Positions 4,957 to 5,411 of a stretch of DNA of 5,411 bases are shown piece after piece (the stretch's first letter is position 1; every line of letters begins with the position of its first letter). The notes beneath the pieces were generated by a model. That model was not told where the DNA came from. It searched no databases and worked only from the letters and a program-made list of their open reading frames with translations. This stretch comes from Promethearchaeota archaeon. GTDB taxonomy: Archaea; Asgardarchaeota; Lokiarchaeia; Sigynarchaeales; SOKP01. The stretch spans positions 32,010 through 37,420 of the forward strand of contig JAGXOB010000014.1 of the NCBI GenBank assembly GCA_019894735.1. The letters are read 5' to 3'. Made by a program: the position numbers and the translations under genes.

Positions 4957-5411
4957 ATGGCACAATTAGGCGGTCAACCTATCTTTATTATGAAGGAAGG
5001 AACCGAAAGAACACGTGGAAAAGACGCTATGGAAAATAACATCGCAGCTGCGAAAGTTATCGCTGAAGCGGTGCGAACATCACTCGGACCTCGTGGAATG
5101 GATAAAATGCTCGTTGACCAGTTTGGCGATGTTGTGATCACAAATGACGGTGCTACAATTCTAAAAGAAATCGATGTCCAACATCCAGCTGCGAAAATGA
5201 TGGTTGAAGTTTCTAAAACTCAAGATTCCGAAGTAGGTGATGGCACAACTACTGCTGTAATCCTTGCTGGCGAACTATTAAAGCGCGCAGAAAAACTTCT
5301 AAAGCAAAAAATACACCCAACAGTCATTACTGAGGGCTTTAGAAAAGCTGCTGAGAAAGCGATTGAAATCTTGGAAGCAATGTCAATTAAAAGCGGAATC
5401 GACGATATGAC
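4957..5411 (+). CDS. thsA: Thermosome subunit (group II chaperonin), N-terminal part (truncated by window edge)
   Basis: The first 151 of an expected roughly 540-550 residues are present. Group II chaperonins form double-ring cages in the archaeal cytosol that refold proteins using ATP and are related to eukaryotic CCT. The diagnostic equatorial-domain motifs are all here: RTRGKDA (18-24), the nucleotide-binding [11 protein letters not shown] (41-51), NDGATIL (63-69), [10 protein letters not shown] (76-85) and the ATP-site loop GDGTTT (94-99). The gene has its own TATA box and an acceptable ribosome site. Base composition is richer in G and C than its neighbours (33 of 60 in 5041-5100, against 12 of 60 at 1381-1440 in the methyltransferase), which fits strong selection on a highly expressed gene. 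Archaea often hold several thermosome paralogues, so the subunit letter is uncertain. The apical and C-terminal equatorial domains lie outside the window. Confidence 0.96.
   Translation, partial: MAQLGGQPIFIMKEGTERTRGKDAMENNIAAAKVIAEAVRTSLGPRGMDKMLVDQFGDVVITNDGATILKEIDVQHPAAKMMVEVSKTQDSEVGDGTTTAVILAGELLKRAEKLLKQKIHPTVITEGFRKAAEKAIEILEAMSIKSGIDDM

Noticed and set aside
1..5411. CRISPR array, insertion sequence or multi-gene defence system
   Set aside because: No direct repeats with regular spacers, no transposase frame or terminal repeats, and only one gene (the methyltransferase) of a type used in defence.

Overview
The window looks archaeal and AT-rich. All but one of the recognisable genes belong to archaeal/eukaryotic-type information processing: a class II AspRS with archaeal-style N-terminus, TruD, Pth2, a zinc-ribbon NusA-like protein, ribosomal proteins eL38 and eL40, and a group II chaperonin (thermosome). 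Standalone eL38 together with eL40 points to a TACK or Asgard lineage rather than a typical euryarchaeon. That placement is inferred from gene content; I cannot name a genus.

Layout. The left edge carries the first 61 codons of aspS on the minus strand. An 88-bp AT-rich divergent spacer separates it from a plus-strand beta-class DNA methyltransferase (516 aa from ATG 274) with an unusual PKD-like C-terminus. The methyltransferase ends only 4 bp from the end of a minus-strand gene run, which reads (right to left) eL38, a zinc-ribbon NusA-like protein, pth2 and truD, with gaps of 16, 49 and 24 bp. A 252-bp AT-rich spacer then separates eL38 from the divergent eL40 gene. It contains TATA-like boxes for both sides and a cluster of TTTCAA/TTGAAA words. 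After eL40 come a 174-bp spacer with an oligo-T tract and a good TATA box, and the first 151 codons of a thermosome subunit, cut by the window's right edge.

Functionally, the minus-strand run is a translation-quality set: a ribosomal large-subunit protein, a probable RNA-binding transcription/translation factor, the enzyme that recycles peptidyl-tRNA, and a tRNA pseudouridine synthase. AspRS, eL40 and the chaperonin extend the theme to tRNA charging, ribosome structure and protein folding. The methyltransferase is the only accessory-looking gene. No nuclease or helicase partner is visible, so it is solitary within this window.

No tRNA, rRNA, CRISPR array, insertion sequence or defence island was found. 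The points most worth following up are the PKD-like tail of the methyltransferase, the single in-frame stop codon separating pth2 from truD, the repeated hexamer between eL38 and eL40, and an Arg at the AspRS position that normally carries the Trp/His tRNA discriminator.
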